43,878 bases of DNA, from positions 1 to 43,878 of the forward strand of contig NZ_JAPEHT010000011.1 in NCBI RefSeq assembly GCF_028823615.1, read 5' to 3'. The translations under genes were made by a program, and so were the position numbers. This document shows, piece after piece, positions 18,770 to 26,653 of the stretch (the stretch's first letter is position 1; the number at the start of each line of letters is the position of its first letter). The notes beneath the pieces are model-generated. The model searched no databases and was not told the DNA's origin. It saw only the letters and a program-made list of their open reading frames with translations. Source of the DNA: Planococcus sp. A6 (lineage in GTDB: Bacteria; Bacillota; Bacilli; Bacillales_A; Planococcaceae).

Positions 18770-19906
18770 CTAAAGTTTATTTGCAAACTTACTCAAGGAA
18801 CGTTGCAACTCTAATTTCTTAGGTTGAGTAATATGAGTGTATACTTTAATTGTAATAGAAGTATCCGCATGTCCTAGTAGATTAGAAACGTCTAAGATAG
18901 AAAAATTATCTTCTATTAGCAGCGACGTAAACGTATGTCTAAACGAATGAAGAGTGATTTTCTTGTCATATTTCCAACTCTTCATAAGTGATAAGAGACG
19001 ATTTCGGGCTGCTGTATGTGTTAATGGTTTGTAATCGCCGCTGAAAAATACGAAATCTGTTCCGGATTGTATTTTGAAGTGAGAATCAACATACCTTTTG
19101 TATGCAATAAGTGCTTTTTGTAATTTATTAGCCAATGGAATTACGCGATTTGATTTCTTTGTCTTCGGACTGTTGAGTGCATATTCATTTTGATTATTAT
19201 TTGGGTTGTATAAGGTATGTCTTACCCTTAAAAACTTCTTGTCCAAATTAACATCCTGCCATCTCAATGCCAAAAGCTCGCCGATACGAAGACCAGTCAA
19301 CGACAACGTTAAGAAAATGATGTAGTCATCCTCAAACTTGCTTTTTTTTGCGATTTCAAGAAATTCGCTTAGCTTATCACGTTCCAGAAAGTTCTCTAAT
19401 TTGTCTTCCTCAGAGTGGTACTCTTTTCTAAATTTCACACCCATGCAAGGAATATCGAAAATGAGATTCTGTTTCTTTGCAAACTTGAATATGAGAGAAA
19501 TTGAATTATGAATACTTTCCACATAGTTTCTGGAATAACCTCTTGCTGAAAGGTCGGTAATTAAGCTTTGATAGGCTCTGTGGTCAATAGTGGAAATGTT
19601 GGTGCTTCCCCAAATAGGAAGCACCTTATCCAAAGCTTTCTTTCGAATTCTGAGTGTGCCAGGTTTGACTTCTTGCTCATATAAAATAAGCCAGTCTTCA
19701 ACCACTTCTGAAAACTTATTTCGTTCATTTGTGAGTCTTCCTCCTTCTACATGGAGTTTGTACTCGATTTTTTTTGCCGCTTTTATCGCGTCTTTCTTGG
19801 TGAAAAATCCACTTCTCGTCATTTGACTTTGTTTCTTTGTTAGTGGATTCATTCCCATACTTACTGAATAAGCCCATTTATCACCTCTTTTTGTTATTGA
19901 AGCCAT
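18770..19906 (-). CDS. int: Tyrosine recombinase (phage/ICE-type integrase)
   Basis: A site-specific recombinase of 378 aa that would insert and excise the island at groEL. The N-terminal arm-binding domain (MASITKRGDKWAYSVSMG) is followed by a SAM-like core-binding domain (about 65-165). The catalytic domain shows the first Arg in LTGLRIGELLALRW, the HxxR box HSFRHTF, the third-position His in LLGHADTSIT and the nucleophile Tyr in VYTHI. GGGAGGA precedes the ATG. It lies 30 bp behind the excisionase-like gene and opposite a repressor gene. Unusually it is about 8.4 kb from the nearer attachment site rather than next to it. Confidence 0.94.
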   Translation of the reverse strand: MASITKRGDKWAYSVSMGMNPLTKKQSQMTRSGFFTKKDAIKAAKKIEYKLHVEGGRLTNERNKFSEVVEDWLILYEQEVKPGTLRIRKKALDKVLPIWGSTNISTIDHRAYQSLITDLSARGYSRNYVESIHNSISLIFKFAKKQNLIFDIPCMGVKFRKEYHSEEDKLENFLERDKLSEFLEIAKKSKFEDDYIIFLTLSLTGLRIGELLALRWQDVNLDKKFLRVRHTLYNPNNNQNEYALNSPKTKKSNRVIPLANKLQKALIAYKRYVDSHFKIQSGTDFVFFSGDYKPLTHTAARNRLLSLMKSWKYDKKITLHSFRHTFTSLLIEDNFSILDVSNLLGHADTSITIKVYTHITQPKKLELQRSLSKFANKL

Positions 19907-19935
19907 TTTTATCTTCCTCCCAATTTGTCTTTTTA

Positions 19936-20142
19936 TTAAGCAACGTCAGAATGATATTCTTTAAGAAATGCATCCAGCAATTCTTTATGGAAGTACCACT
20001 TGTTTCCGATTTTCTTTTTTGGAAAGTTATCTAAGTGAAAAAAGTATTTTTGAATACTGTTCCAACTCATTCCCAAATGAACCGATAGCTCCTTTGCTGT
20101 TAATTGTCCTTTTGTAGAATCCAGTGTTGGATAAATTTTCAT
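19936..20142 (-). CDS. Excisionase-like / helix-turn-helix DNA-binding protein, 68 aa
   Basis: A small winged-helix-type protein. LTAKELSVHLGMSWNSIQKYFF forms a helix-turn-helix and GNKWYFHKELLDAFLKEY matches the MerR/Xis-like insertion domain. Such proteins immediately upstream of an integrase usually direct excision. AAAGGAGGG precedes the ATG. It is transcribed with int from a promoter overlapping operator half-sites at 20185-20232. Confidence 0.8.
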   Translation of the reverse strand: MKIYPTLDSTKGQLTAKELSVHLGMSWNSIQKYFFHLDNFPKKKIGNKWYFHKELLDAFLKEYHSDVA

Positions 20143-20184
20143 GATGGAATCCCTCCTTTTTAATTTTACTGTCAGTCGAACTTA

Positions 20185-20255
20185 AGTCAAATATAAAACA
20201 TATTTTGACTAATGTCAATATTTTATTTGACTAATGGACTAATTTTCAATATTAT
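20185..20255. promoter_or_regulatory. Divergent promoters and operators between the excisionase-like gene and the XRE gene
   Basis: Minus strand: -35 TTGACA (20218-20213), 17-bp spacer, -10 TATATT (20195-20190). Plus strand: -35 TTGACT (20227-20232), 17-bp spacer, -10 TATTAT (20250-20255). Operator half-sites are AGTCAAA (20185), TTTGACT (20204), GTCAA (20214) and TTTGACT (20226); TTGAC-N4-GTCAA at 20205-20218 is a palindrome covering the minus-strand -35. This is a typical lysogeny-type switch. Confidence 0.7.
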
Positions 20256-20275
20256 TAACCTAGGAGGGGATTATC

Positions 20276-21064
20276 ATGGTCAATGAAATGGGAAAGTTTA
20301 TTCGTCAAAAGCGTAAAGAAGCAAACATGACGTTAAAACAAGTAAGTAAGGAGGCAGGTATTTCATTTACATATCTCTCTACTCTTGAAACAGGTAAAAG
20401 AGAAAAACCGTCTGCCGAGGTCCTCAATAACATTGCAGGGGTACTGGGGGTGCAACCGGTCGAAATGTTGACAGTTGGCGGATATCTAACTCCGACTGAA
20501 GTAGATAAAGTGGGTGAAAAAGAAAATGACCAATGGCAATTAAACCGGCTCAATCCCTTAGAGATGTTATCTGAAATACAGCCTGCGGTAATAAAAAATA
20601 TATTCAAAAGCTATATGAAGAATGTGGATTTTAAAACTAATGATTACGAACTTTTAAATGTTAGTGAAGAATTTTTGAAGAAAATTACGCCAAAAGAATA
20701 TGTGGATTTGGTGGTTGTTAACCATAAAGAACTTTTACACATTTATGTATTTTTAGCTGCTATCAATCAGTTTACTGGAAATAGCATATCGTCAGAGACT
20801 ATTTGGAATTGGGTACAAAATCTCAAGGAAAATGCAGATGTTATAGAAAAAGAAATGGATTTCGCCGCATTTGAAATGTGGTATAAACTCTACTTTACTG
20901 ATAACCTCCTTGATGAATTTGGAGACTATGAATTACAAAACTCTAGGGAGTATTCGTTTGACCTTACTCCAATAATGGAGAATGATACGGTAGTATTTAA
21001 AGGGAAGATTATGAGCCCTAGAGTATTAAAGTCATTAAGGGTTCTTCTGGAAAATGTACAATGA
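20276..21064 (+). CDS. XRE family transcriptional regulator (probable element repressor)
   Basis: A 262-aa protein with an N-terminal Cro/CI-type helix-turn-helix (residues 5-65: KEANMTLKQVSKEAGISFTYLSTLETGKREKPS) and a long unrecognised acidic C-terminal region. GGAGGGG sits 6 bp before ATG 20276; an ATG at 20288 is a less likely start. Divergent from the excisionase-like/integrase pair and sharing its operator region, it is likely the immunity repressor that controls excision. No ImmA-type metalloprotease partner is seen. Confidence 0.85.
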   Translation: MVNEMGKFIRQKRKEANMTLKQVSKEAGISFTYLSTLETGKREKPSAEVLNNIAGVLGVQPVEMLTVGGYLTPTEVDKVGEKENDQWQLNRLNPLEMLSEIQPAVIKNIFKSYMKNVDFKTNDYELLNVSEEFLKKITPKEYVDLVVVNHKELLHIYVFLAAINQFTGNSISSETIWNWVQNLKENADVIEKEMDFAAFEMWYKLYFTDNLLDEFGDYELQNSREYSFDLTPIMENDTVVFKGKIMSPRVLKSLRVLLENVQ

Positions 21065-21153
21065 TGTTGACTAGCCAACGGTATTGAGAAAGCTTTTGAA
21101 TTATATTATCAAGGTAAGTCCATAGCTTTTTTAAAAATACGTAATCATAGAAT

Positions 21154-21195
21154 AAGGCTGCCTTCCAGAATTGGAGGGCAGCCTTATTATTTTCA
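21154..21195 (+). terminator. Terminator downstream of the XRE regulator
   Basis: A 14-bp arm pair AAGGCTGCCTTCCA/TTGGAGGGCAGCCTT with a 3-nt loop, followed by an A/T-rich tail (ATTATTTT). Confidence 0.75.
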
Positions 21196-21260
21196 CTTAG
21201 TTGAATCGATACTTTTTAATTCACTAAGACTATAAGTTATCACACTTATTAGCCGTTATC

Positions 21261-21282
21261 TATACTCAAAAAATTGAGTATA
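21261..21282. promoter_or_regulatory. Perfect palindrome upstream of the first HTH-Uma2 gene
   Basis: TATACTCAA-N4-TTGAGTATA lies 139 bp before the gene. A degenerate version (ATACTCAA...TTCAAGTAT, 24302-24321) lies at almost the same distance (121 bp) before the second HTH-Uma2 gene. It is a candidate operator for the helix-turn-helix domain. Confidence 0.5.
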
Positions 21283-21420
21283 TACGAGTCTCAAAATCCG
21301 GGATAATATGAAGTCCATCACTAACTGTTCCTGGGTTTGAATTTTTTGAAAGAGAACTTAATAACAGACAATGTGACAAAAAACAGGTAAAGTGCAGAGT
21401 TTCATATTGGAGGAATTGTA

Positions 21421-22287
21421 ATGGACAAAGACAAAGAAAAAGTCGAAAATGACATGCAGCATCCGGCGCCGTCGATAGATACATTAGAGGGCGGATTAAG
21501 TTTCAAGCGAGCCCGTGAAAAAAGAGGCATTACGCGAACAGAGGCTGCAGAATTGAGCAAAGATGTATCTGCCTCATACATCTTTCGGATAGAAGAAGGA
21601 AGTAGAAAACCAAGTTTATCTGTTGTACAGAAGTTGGCAGATATCTATGAAGTTTCTACGGAAACCTTACTGGGACTGGCGGTGGCTGAGGATAGATGCG
21701 AGGAACGAAAAGGCTCACTTTGTGTGGGTTATCCTTCCGCTGAACGAACTTACACTTACCGTGAGTATTTGGAATTGCCTGGAAGGTGGGAACTGATTAA
21801 GGGGATTCCATATAAGATGAGGTCTCCAGACATGTTACACCAACGTTTGACAGCACGAATTTGCGTTGCAATTGGTTCCTATATTAGTGCACATCTAGGA
21901 AACAACAAGCAGGAGGTATTTACTGCACCATATGAAGTTCGGCTCAGCAAAACAGGCGATTTAAAACATATAGATACAGTAGTTCAACCTGATTTATCGG
22001 TAGTATTTTACGAAAGATTTGACGAGAAAGTGCCAAGACCTCCGCATCTGGTAGTTGAAGTTTTATCATTGGATACAGTCTTCAAAGATAGAACTACAAA
22101 ACTCGAATTGTATCGGAAAAGCGGGGTGCACGAATATTGGATTGCCGACCCGCTCAACAAGACTATTGATGTCTATAACTTTCAAGCAGAGGGACAAGAA
22201 GAAAAAAAATTCGTTAGCAAGGAAGGTATTCTTCAGTCTTCATATCTAGCGGATTTCAAATTTCCTATCCACAACTTTTTCGATTAA
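21421..22287 (+). CDS. HTH-Uma2 fusion: XRE helix-turn-helix plus Uma2-family endonuclease (copy 1)
   Basis: The 288-aa protein has an N-terminal XRE helix-turn-helix (about 25-87, with SASYIFRIEEGSRKPS) and a C-terminal Uma2 domain (about 105-288). Uma2 is a PD-(D/E)xK-fold family; visible conserved positions are E124 in RWELIKG, H140, D191 in VVQPDLSVV, E213 in LVVEVLS, K228 in TTKLELY and the GVHEYWIAD segment. TTGGAGGAATTG precedes the ATG. A closely similar gene lies at 24442. The architecture suggests a DNA-binding nuclease or an autoregulated effector; biological function is unknown. Confidence 0.85.
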   Translation: MDKDKEKVENDMQHPAPSIDTLEGGLSFKRAREKRGITRTEAAELSKDVSASYIFRIEEGSRKPSLSVVQKLADIYEVSTETLLGLAVAEDRCEERKGSLCVGYPSAERTYTYREYLELPGRWELIKGIPYKMRSPDMLHQRLTARICVAIGSYISAHLGNNKQEVFTAPYEVRLSKTGDLKHIDTVVQPDLSVVFYERFDEKVPRPPHLVVEVLSLDTVFKDRTTKLELYRKSGVHEYWIADPLNKTIDVYNFQAEGQEEKKFVSKEGILQSSYLADFKFPIHNFFD

Positions 22288-22293
22288 CTAAGC

Positions 22294-22325
22294 AAAAAAA
22301 AGACCGGCATACACCGGTCTTTTTC
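22294..22325. terminator. Bidirectional terminator after HTH-Uma2 copy 1
   Basis: Stem AGACCGG/CCGGTCT with seven A residues before and five T residues after; it serves both this gene and the convergent 22346 gene. Confidence 0.8.
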
Positions 22326-22345
22326 TTTATTTCATTTCATCTTAT

Positions 22346-22843
22346 TTAAAAATCCCAATTTTCTTCTGCAACCATGTCATAAAAGATTTCAAATACCGAT
22401 GAGACTTCGTTTAGCGGAACATTTTTAACCTTCACAGTGAATGCGTACTCATCTATATCATTATCGACACTCGTAAGAATATAAAAGGCTTCACTTGATG
22501 GACCAATTTCTAAGTGATATCTTTTCCCATCCTCTGTGCGCACATAAATCTGCTTGTAATACCCACAAGAGCATCCCTCCATTTCATCGACTATATAAGG
22601 ACTGACTGGAAATTCAAGATAACCTGTGGGGCTATTAAATTTGTAAGTAAAGATATCTTCATCAATTAAATTTGCATCTGACGTGAAAATATCGTTGACT
22701 ATATTAACATCGACCGAACCTTTTAAGTTAATAATTTTCCTATCACCACTGTCGTCAAAATGGAGAAACGAAAGTCCGTCGTCTTTTCTGTAACTCAGTT
22801 CATATTTTTCATCAGTAATTCTCATCATCATCTCTTTTTTCAT
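22346..22843 (-). CDS. Hypothetical protein, 165 aa, with duplicated leader
   Basis: Not recognised. Soluble and acidic; it contains EGCSCGYYKQIYVRTEDGKRYHLEIGPSS-like text in two pieces, with a CSCG pair that may bind metal. The leader and ribosome binding site (GGGGGAATTAAA) up to about 195 bp upstream are nearly identical to those of the 27631 gene, although the two proteins do not look alike. This suggests shared control. Confidence 0.65.
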   Translation of the reverse strand: MKKEMMMRITDEKYELSYRKDDGLSFLHFDDSGDRKIINLKGSVDVNIVNDIFTSDANLIDEDIFTYKFNSPTGYLEFPVSPYIVDEMEGCSCGYYKQIYVRTEDGKRYHLEIGPSSEAFYILTSVDNDIDEYAFTVKVKNVPLNEVSSVFEIFYDMVAEENWDF

Positions 22844-23037
22844 TTTAATTCCCCCTTATTTTATCAGTAATTTTTAGATGCTTTATTCCAGGAATGCAAG
22901 ATATACAGCATGTTTTATGATTTTCCATTCCTCTTACAAAGCTGTATCTACTGCTTATCTTTACAATAAATCAATAGCGAATGAATAATCCAGTTTTCAA
23001 GTGTCGAGCTCGTACTATATACGATATCTATGAAAAA
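22841..23037. repeat. Duplicated leader region, copy A
   Basis: This non-coding block upstream of the 22346 gene closely matches 28114-28312 upstream of the 27631 gene. The best-conserved 90 bp include CTGCTTATCTTTACAATAAA and the segment ending ACTATATACGATATCT. Both start at the gene's ATG. Confidence 0.85.
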
Positions 23038-23080
23038 TTTCATCAATAGAGTTAGTAAAACAACTCTATTGATGAAATTT
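23035..23080. repeat. 19-bp perfect inverted repeat
   Basis: Arms 23035-23053 and 23062-23080 with an 8-nt loop, without an obvious T tract beyond the stem. Similar but imperfect sequences lie at about 28313-28350 and 33446-33475, each upstream of a minus-strand gene. Confidence 0.6.
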
Positions 23081-23189
23081 TAAGTTATTAATATAGATAT
23101 GATGAAATTTATAAAAATTACGAGTTTACAACTCCCTTATGTTGTAAAATAATAGTGGATTGCTATCATTTAGAATGGAAGGTCGAAAA

Positions 23190-23396
23190 ATGAGTTTGAG
23201 AACTTGTAGTTCTACAACTAGAATATGCGCGATGTGTGTTCAATGGAATGGCTACCAAGGTGGGTCATACGTAGTCCCTAAAAAAAATGCAAGAAAATTT
23301 TGGGAGTATGATTCAGAGGAAGAACAGATTTGTTTTAAAAAACATTTCGAAACGAAAGCATGGAATAGCTGTAGTGATTGGCAAAGAAAATATTAA
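23190..23396 (+). CDS. Small cysteine-rich protein, 68 aa
   Basis: ATG 23190 is chosen because GGAAGG lies 8-9 bp upstream. The protein reads MSLRTCSSTTRICAMCVQWNG and ends WNSCSDWQRKY, with cysteines at positions 6, 13, 16, 46 and 60. The CxxC near the N-terminus and two downstream cysteines suggest a small zinc-binding fold. I recall similar small Cys proteins in Gram-positive mobile elements but cannot name a family. Confidence 0.6.
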   Translation: MSLRTCSSTTRICAMCVQWNGYQGGSYVVPKKNARKFWEYDSEEEQICFKKHFETKAWNSCSDWQRKY

Positions 23397-23424
23397 TTAA
23401 ATTAAAAAACGAGGAGATGTAATC

Positions 23425-23619
23425 ATGGGGTTTTGGGATAGCTTAGGAGAAGGTTTAAAAAACGCAGGGGAAAATAGAGCTGCTTATGACGAAAAGGTAG
23501 CTAATTATATGAATAGGTATCAAAACAAAAGTACAGACGAGTTAATGAAACAAGTTAAAAGAGCGAGTTCGACAGCTGAAAGAGTGGCAATTAAGAAGAT
23601 TTTAGATGAGCGTAGATAA
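23425..23619 (+). CDS. Hypothetical protein, 64 aa
   Basis: GAGGAGATG precedes the ATG. The protein is short, polar and helical by appearance (MGFWDSLGEGLKNAGENRAA..., ERVAIKKILDERR end). No domain recognised. It follows the cysteine-rich gene by 28 bp and ends inside a strong terminator, so the two probably form one operon. Confidence 0.6.
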   Translation: MGFWDSLGEGLKNAGENRAAYDEKVANYMNRYQNKSTDELMKQVKRASSTAERVAIKKILDERR

Positions 23620-23664
23620 TTAGAAAAGCTAAGACCTGGATTAAAGGTCTTAGCTTTTCTAATT
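23618..23664 (+). terminator. Terminator with a 20-bp stem
   Basis: Perfect 20-bp arms (23618-23637 with 23645-23664) and a 7-nt loop; the stem's own 3' arm supplies TTTTCT. It overlaps the stop of the preceding gene. Confidence 0.8.
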
Positions 23665-23687
23665 TAAAATCGCTTATGCGAAAAGCC

Positions 23688-24180
23688 TCAAGAAAGAGGC
23701 TTCGAATCCGTCGAATATTTACCTGTAAAATCCAATAAACTTTGTGCGATAAGGTCTTGGATTTTCAAATGCGGAAACTCGTCAGAGCAATGTACGATGA
23801 ATTTTTCATATACAGCCTGGTTGATGCGAATATTCTTGTTCACGAAAATAGCATCGTGGCTGTAAATCTCTTTATCTAGCGATAACACAAATTTTTCTTC
23901 GCAATCCGTCAGCAATTGCCTTAGTTTTTCTAGGTTCTCCCTCAAAAATGGCATTTCAAGGCTCTCAGCGCTATTGTTTTAACTCCAGAGTCCCCCTAAG
24001 TATCCTTGTGGTGTCGAACGAATTAAAAGTACTTATTTTCGCATCCTATATAGGTGTAATCTTCTTTCATCAATTTGCAGAAAAGCGAACTTGGTAAAAT
24101 GTCAATGATTTCAGCGACTTCGCTTTAATTTCTCCCGACAAGTAGTTTATTGACGGATTCAGCCTTTTTGTTTTTTCCAT
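23688..24180 (-). pseudogene. Decayed paralogue of the 32800-33309 gene
   Basis: The open frame 23688-23954 (88 aa) ends HLKIQDLIAQSLLDFTGKYS, which matches QFRFQDMLTQAIIDFTKKYK at the end of the 32800 protein. Upstream on the same strand, 24030-24125 encodes EVAEIIDILPSSLFCKLMKE followed by a stop, matching EVAKEISISSSSLSSLMKEG of the paralogue in the correct order. The frame is interrupted by stops and shifts, so the 5' half is dead. An ATG at 24180 may be the old start. Confidence 0.7.
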
Positions 24181-24441
24181 TGAGAAGAACACTTCTTTAT
24201 CTATGTAACCATCTCCGTTCAGTTTTTATATCTTATACATTTATGTTCACTTTATAACTGCATTGAGACTGCTGCAACGTTGCTTGAATTCCTCACCGCC
24301 CATACTCAAAAATTCAAGTATAGCCGTCGAGAGAGAGATTCATGATGATAAAGATAAGGTGATTATTTTATTGGAGTCGGAATAACATAATAAGAACCGA
24401 AAAATAGGCGAAGCATCAAGCTTCAAAATGGAGGAATTAAA

Positions 24442-25305
24442 GTGGAGAACAATCAAAAAGGAATAGAAAATGGTATGCATCAACAGGAACCGACACAAAA
24501 GGCAATAGAATCTGGACTAAGATTCAAGCGAGCAAGAGAAAATCAACAATTATCGATAAATGCTGCAGCAGAAATGAGCGATGGCGTGTCTTCCTCTTAT
24601 ATCTGTCGGATAGAGAAAGGAAGAATACCCAGCTTTCCAGTTTTCCAGAAATTAGCGAATATCTATCAAGTTTCCGTGGAAACCCTATTGGGCATGGATG
24701 AAAATTGGGGCAGTAAAGAGGAAATGGAAAAGGCAGCGAATGCAAACTTTCCATCCAGTGACCGAAAATATACTTATCAGGACTATCTAGGATGGTCAGG
24801 GCGTTGGGAACTGATTAAAGGGGTCCCTTATGAGGTTACGGCGCCGGATATGCTGCATCAGCGCATGGTGTCCAGGATTTGCGCTGCTTTGAGCTCCCAT
24901 ATTGGAGCACATATGGGAAACAACGGGCACGAAATTTTTACTGCACTTACGGTTCGACTCGGTGACGAAGATGACTATGAAAATACTGATACAGTAGTGC
25001 AACCGGATATATCAGTAGTTTTTGACGGACACTTTGATGAAAAAGGTCTAAAAGGAGCGCCTCAGCTTGTAGTAGAAGTTTTATCACTGCCTGCAGCGAT
25101 AAATGATAGAACGAAAAAGTTCGAATTGTACCAGGAGAGTGGCATCCAAGAGTATTGGATTGCTGACCCACTGAATAAAACTATTGAAGTTTATGACTTC
25201 CAGGGAGAGGGACCAATGGAAGTGATTTTCATAAGTAAAGAAGGGATGTTACGCTCTTCGTATTTGCCGAATTTCTGTATTCCTATCCGTCTCTTATTAG
25301 AATAA
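24442..25305 (+). CDS. HTH-Uma2 fusion: XRE helix-turn-helix plus Uma2-family endonuclease (copy 2)
   Basis: A 287-aa paralogue of the 21421 protein, alignable along its whole length by eye. The helix-turn-helix is at about 25-88 (SSSYICRIEKGRIPSF). The Uma2 domain carries GRWELIKGVPYEV, VVQPDISVVFDG, LVVEVLSLP and KKFELYQESGIQEYWIADP, so all conserved positions are kept. The start is GTG 24442 with GGAGG 7 bp before it, in the same position as the copy 1 ATG. Retention of two intact copies in a region full of decayed genes suggests selection. Confidence 0.84.
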   Translation: MENNQKGIENGMHQQEPTQKAIESGLRFKRARENQQLSINAAAEMSDGVSSSYICRIEKGRIPSFPVFQKLANIYQVSVETLLGMDENWGSKEEMEKAANANFPSSDRKYTYQDYLGWSGRWELIKGVPYEVTAPDMLHQRMVSRICAALSSHIGAHMGNNGHEIFTALTVRLGDEDDYENTDTVVQPDISVVFDGHFDEKGLKGAPQLVVEVLSLPAAINDRTKKFELYQESGIQEYWIADPLNKTIEVYDFQGEGPMEVIFISKEGMLRSSYLPNFCIPIRLLLE

Positions 25306-25315
25306 TCTTGTTGGA

Positions 25316-25341
25316 AGACCGGTTTATATCGGTCTTTTTTT
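25316..25341 (+). terminator. Terminator after HTH-Uma2 copy 2
   Basis: Stem AGACCG/CGGTCT with an 8-nt loop and seven T residues, similar to the terminator after copy 1. Confidence 0.8.
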
Positions 25342-25386
25342 AATGAAATATTTATCTCAGAACGCTCCATCGGGGCAATGAATTGA

Positions 25387-25453
25387 TTTGTGCTCAAAAA
25401 CTCCGTACTGGAACGTGATTTTTGAGCACAAACGCTTTATAGGATAGGGTATT
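25387..25453. repeat. 67-bp hairpin repeat, copy 1
   Basis: 14-bp perfect arms TTTGTGCTCAAAAA (25387-25400) and TTTTTGAGCACAAA (25419-25432) flank an 18-nt loop containing CCGTAC. It is followed by ACGCTTTATAGG and AGGGTATT. A near-identical copy is at 26970-27036. Confidence 0.85.
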
Positions 25454-25581
25454 TGCTGTCGTCAAATAAATCGAACCAAAAGCTAACGCGGACCACCCTA
25501 TTGAATAGGGTTCTTTTTCTTTTGTTTTTCAATAAGTTATGTAAAGATAACGCTGATTTTGAGGTTTTTTGAATCTAAAGG

Positions 25582-25665
25582 TTGAAGATTTCAAGTGGTA
25601 TTGTTATAATACTGGATATATAATATTTCAAATGATGTTTATATAATACTGGATATATAATATTT
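25582..25665 (+). promoter_or_regulatory. Promoter and 24-bp direct repeats before the 25706 gene
   Basis: -35 TTGAAG (25582-25587), 17-bp spacer, -10 TATAAT (25605-25610). The 24 bp starting at that -10 (25605-25628) recur exactly at 25642-25665, 37 bp downstream, each containing TATAAT and ACTGGATATATAATATTT. They may be operator iterons or a duplicated -10 region. Confidence 0.65.
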
Positions 25666-25705
25666 TTATTGATGCCAATAAAATTTCGTTAAGGGATGTG
25701 TTTAT

Positions 25706-26230
25706 ATGGAAAAAGATAAGTTATTCAATGTTAAGACCAATTGGAAGCATGCAACACAGGAACATACCATCAAAAAATTGGATGTCTCTCAAGATATGTC
25801 GAGGTCAGCGGTATTTGAACGAGCGATTAAAGCGGCAGTGCATGTTAAGGATTGGCGGTCAACCCAAGCGTTATTATCCGGATTAGAAAAAAATGCTGAT
25901 GCACCTGTGTTTACTAATTTTCAAGCCAAGTACGGAGAAGAAATCGAAGAAATGCTGATGGAGGTTAGAGCTAAAATGCTTGAGGACTTACAGAAATCAG
26001 GACTTAAAGTTCTTCAGTCACAGTATGTGTTGTTGCTTTTGCAAGCGAATTACATTCAAAAACTGAAAGAAGAAAAACTATCGATTAGAGATGAAACACT
26101 GATTGATGAAGAAAATGTCGATATCCCTGAGATGGCTAAGATTTTTTGTGAAATGATGCTGAGTGACAAAGACGGTCAGGACATAAAAGCAATCAAAAAG
26201 ATTCTTGTGGAATGGAGGAACAAACAATGA
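25706..26230 (+). CDS. Hypothetical protein, 174 aa
   Basis: Not recognised. The N-terminus (THTIKKLDVSQDMSRS-type text, RSAVFERAIKAAVHVKDW) could form a small DNA-binding unit; the rest is helical and charged (LMEVRAKMLEDLQKSGLKVLQSQYVLLLLQ). The ATG at 25706 is preceded by AAGGGATG. It overlaps the next gene by 4 bp, suggesting a two-gene unit controlled by the repeat-containing promoter upstream. Confidence 0.65.
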   Translation: MEKDKLFNVKTNWKHATQEHTIKKLDVSQDMSRSAVFERAIKAAVHVKDWRSTQALLSGLEKNADAPVFTNFQAKYGEEIEEMLMEVRAKMLEDLQKSGLKVLQSQYVLLLLQANYIQKLKEEKLSIRDETLIDEENVDIPEMAKIFCEMMLSDKDGQDIKAIKKILVEWRNKQ

Positions 26231-26588
26231 AATCGACTTTTAATACGCTAACAATCGCCGATGTTGAAGAACTCCGGAAGCAACGGAGTTTCACTCCAGC
26301 TGGAGGACGTAGCGTCATATATGAAAATACGATGGCAGATATCCTATCGGCTCAGTCTCACCTTAAATCATTGTATAAGGTTAATGTAACTTTACCCTTC
26401 ACCGAACGGATTTTGTTGCTAAATGAGATATATTAGAATGTGATGACCTCGATGACGAATACCAGCAACACAAAGAGTCGGCGGTCTTGGCAATCGGAAG
26501 AATTGGGTCATCAAATCTGTACATCCGAAAAAGGTTTTTTCGATATCGAGCGGAGATTTTGGACAAGATTCACGATAAGAGGACCTAA
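26227..26588 (+). pseudogene. Frameshifted hypothetical gene, second of the 25706 pair
   Basis: It starts at ATG 26227 (GGAGG 8 bp upstream) with MKSTFNTLTIADVEELRKQRS and stops at 26436 after LLLNEIY. Removing two bases from the ATATAT run at about 26424-26430 restores a frame that continues LECDDLDDEYQQHKESAVL, then AIGRIGSSNLYIRKRFFRYR, and ends at 26588. The C-terminal part recurs as a decayed fragment at 27037-27111. The shift may be fixed or phase-variable; the family is unknown. Confidence 0.6.
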
Positions 26589-26653
26589 ATTGAACACATA
26601 TGGTGTAAATGATATTATATGAGTAACAAGAGGTGATTGGGCACCTGAAAATC

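Noticed and set aside
25387-25453. Hairpin as a rho-independent terminator
   Set aside because: No T tract follows, the loop is 18 nt and a normal terminator already ends the preceding gene at 25316-25341.
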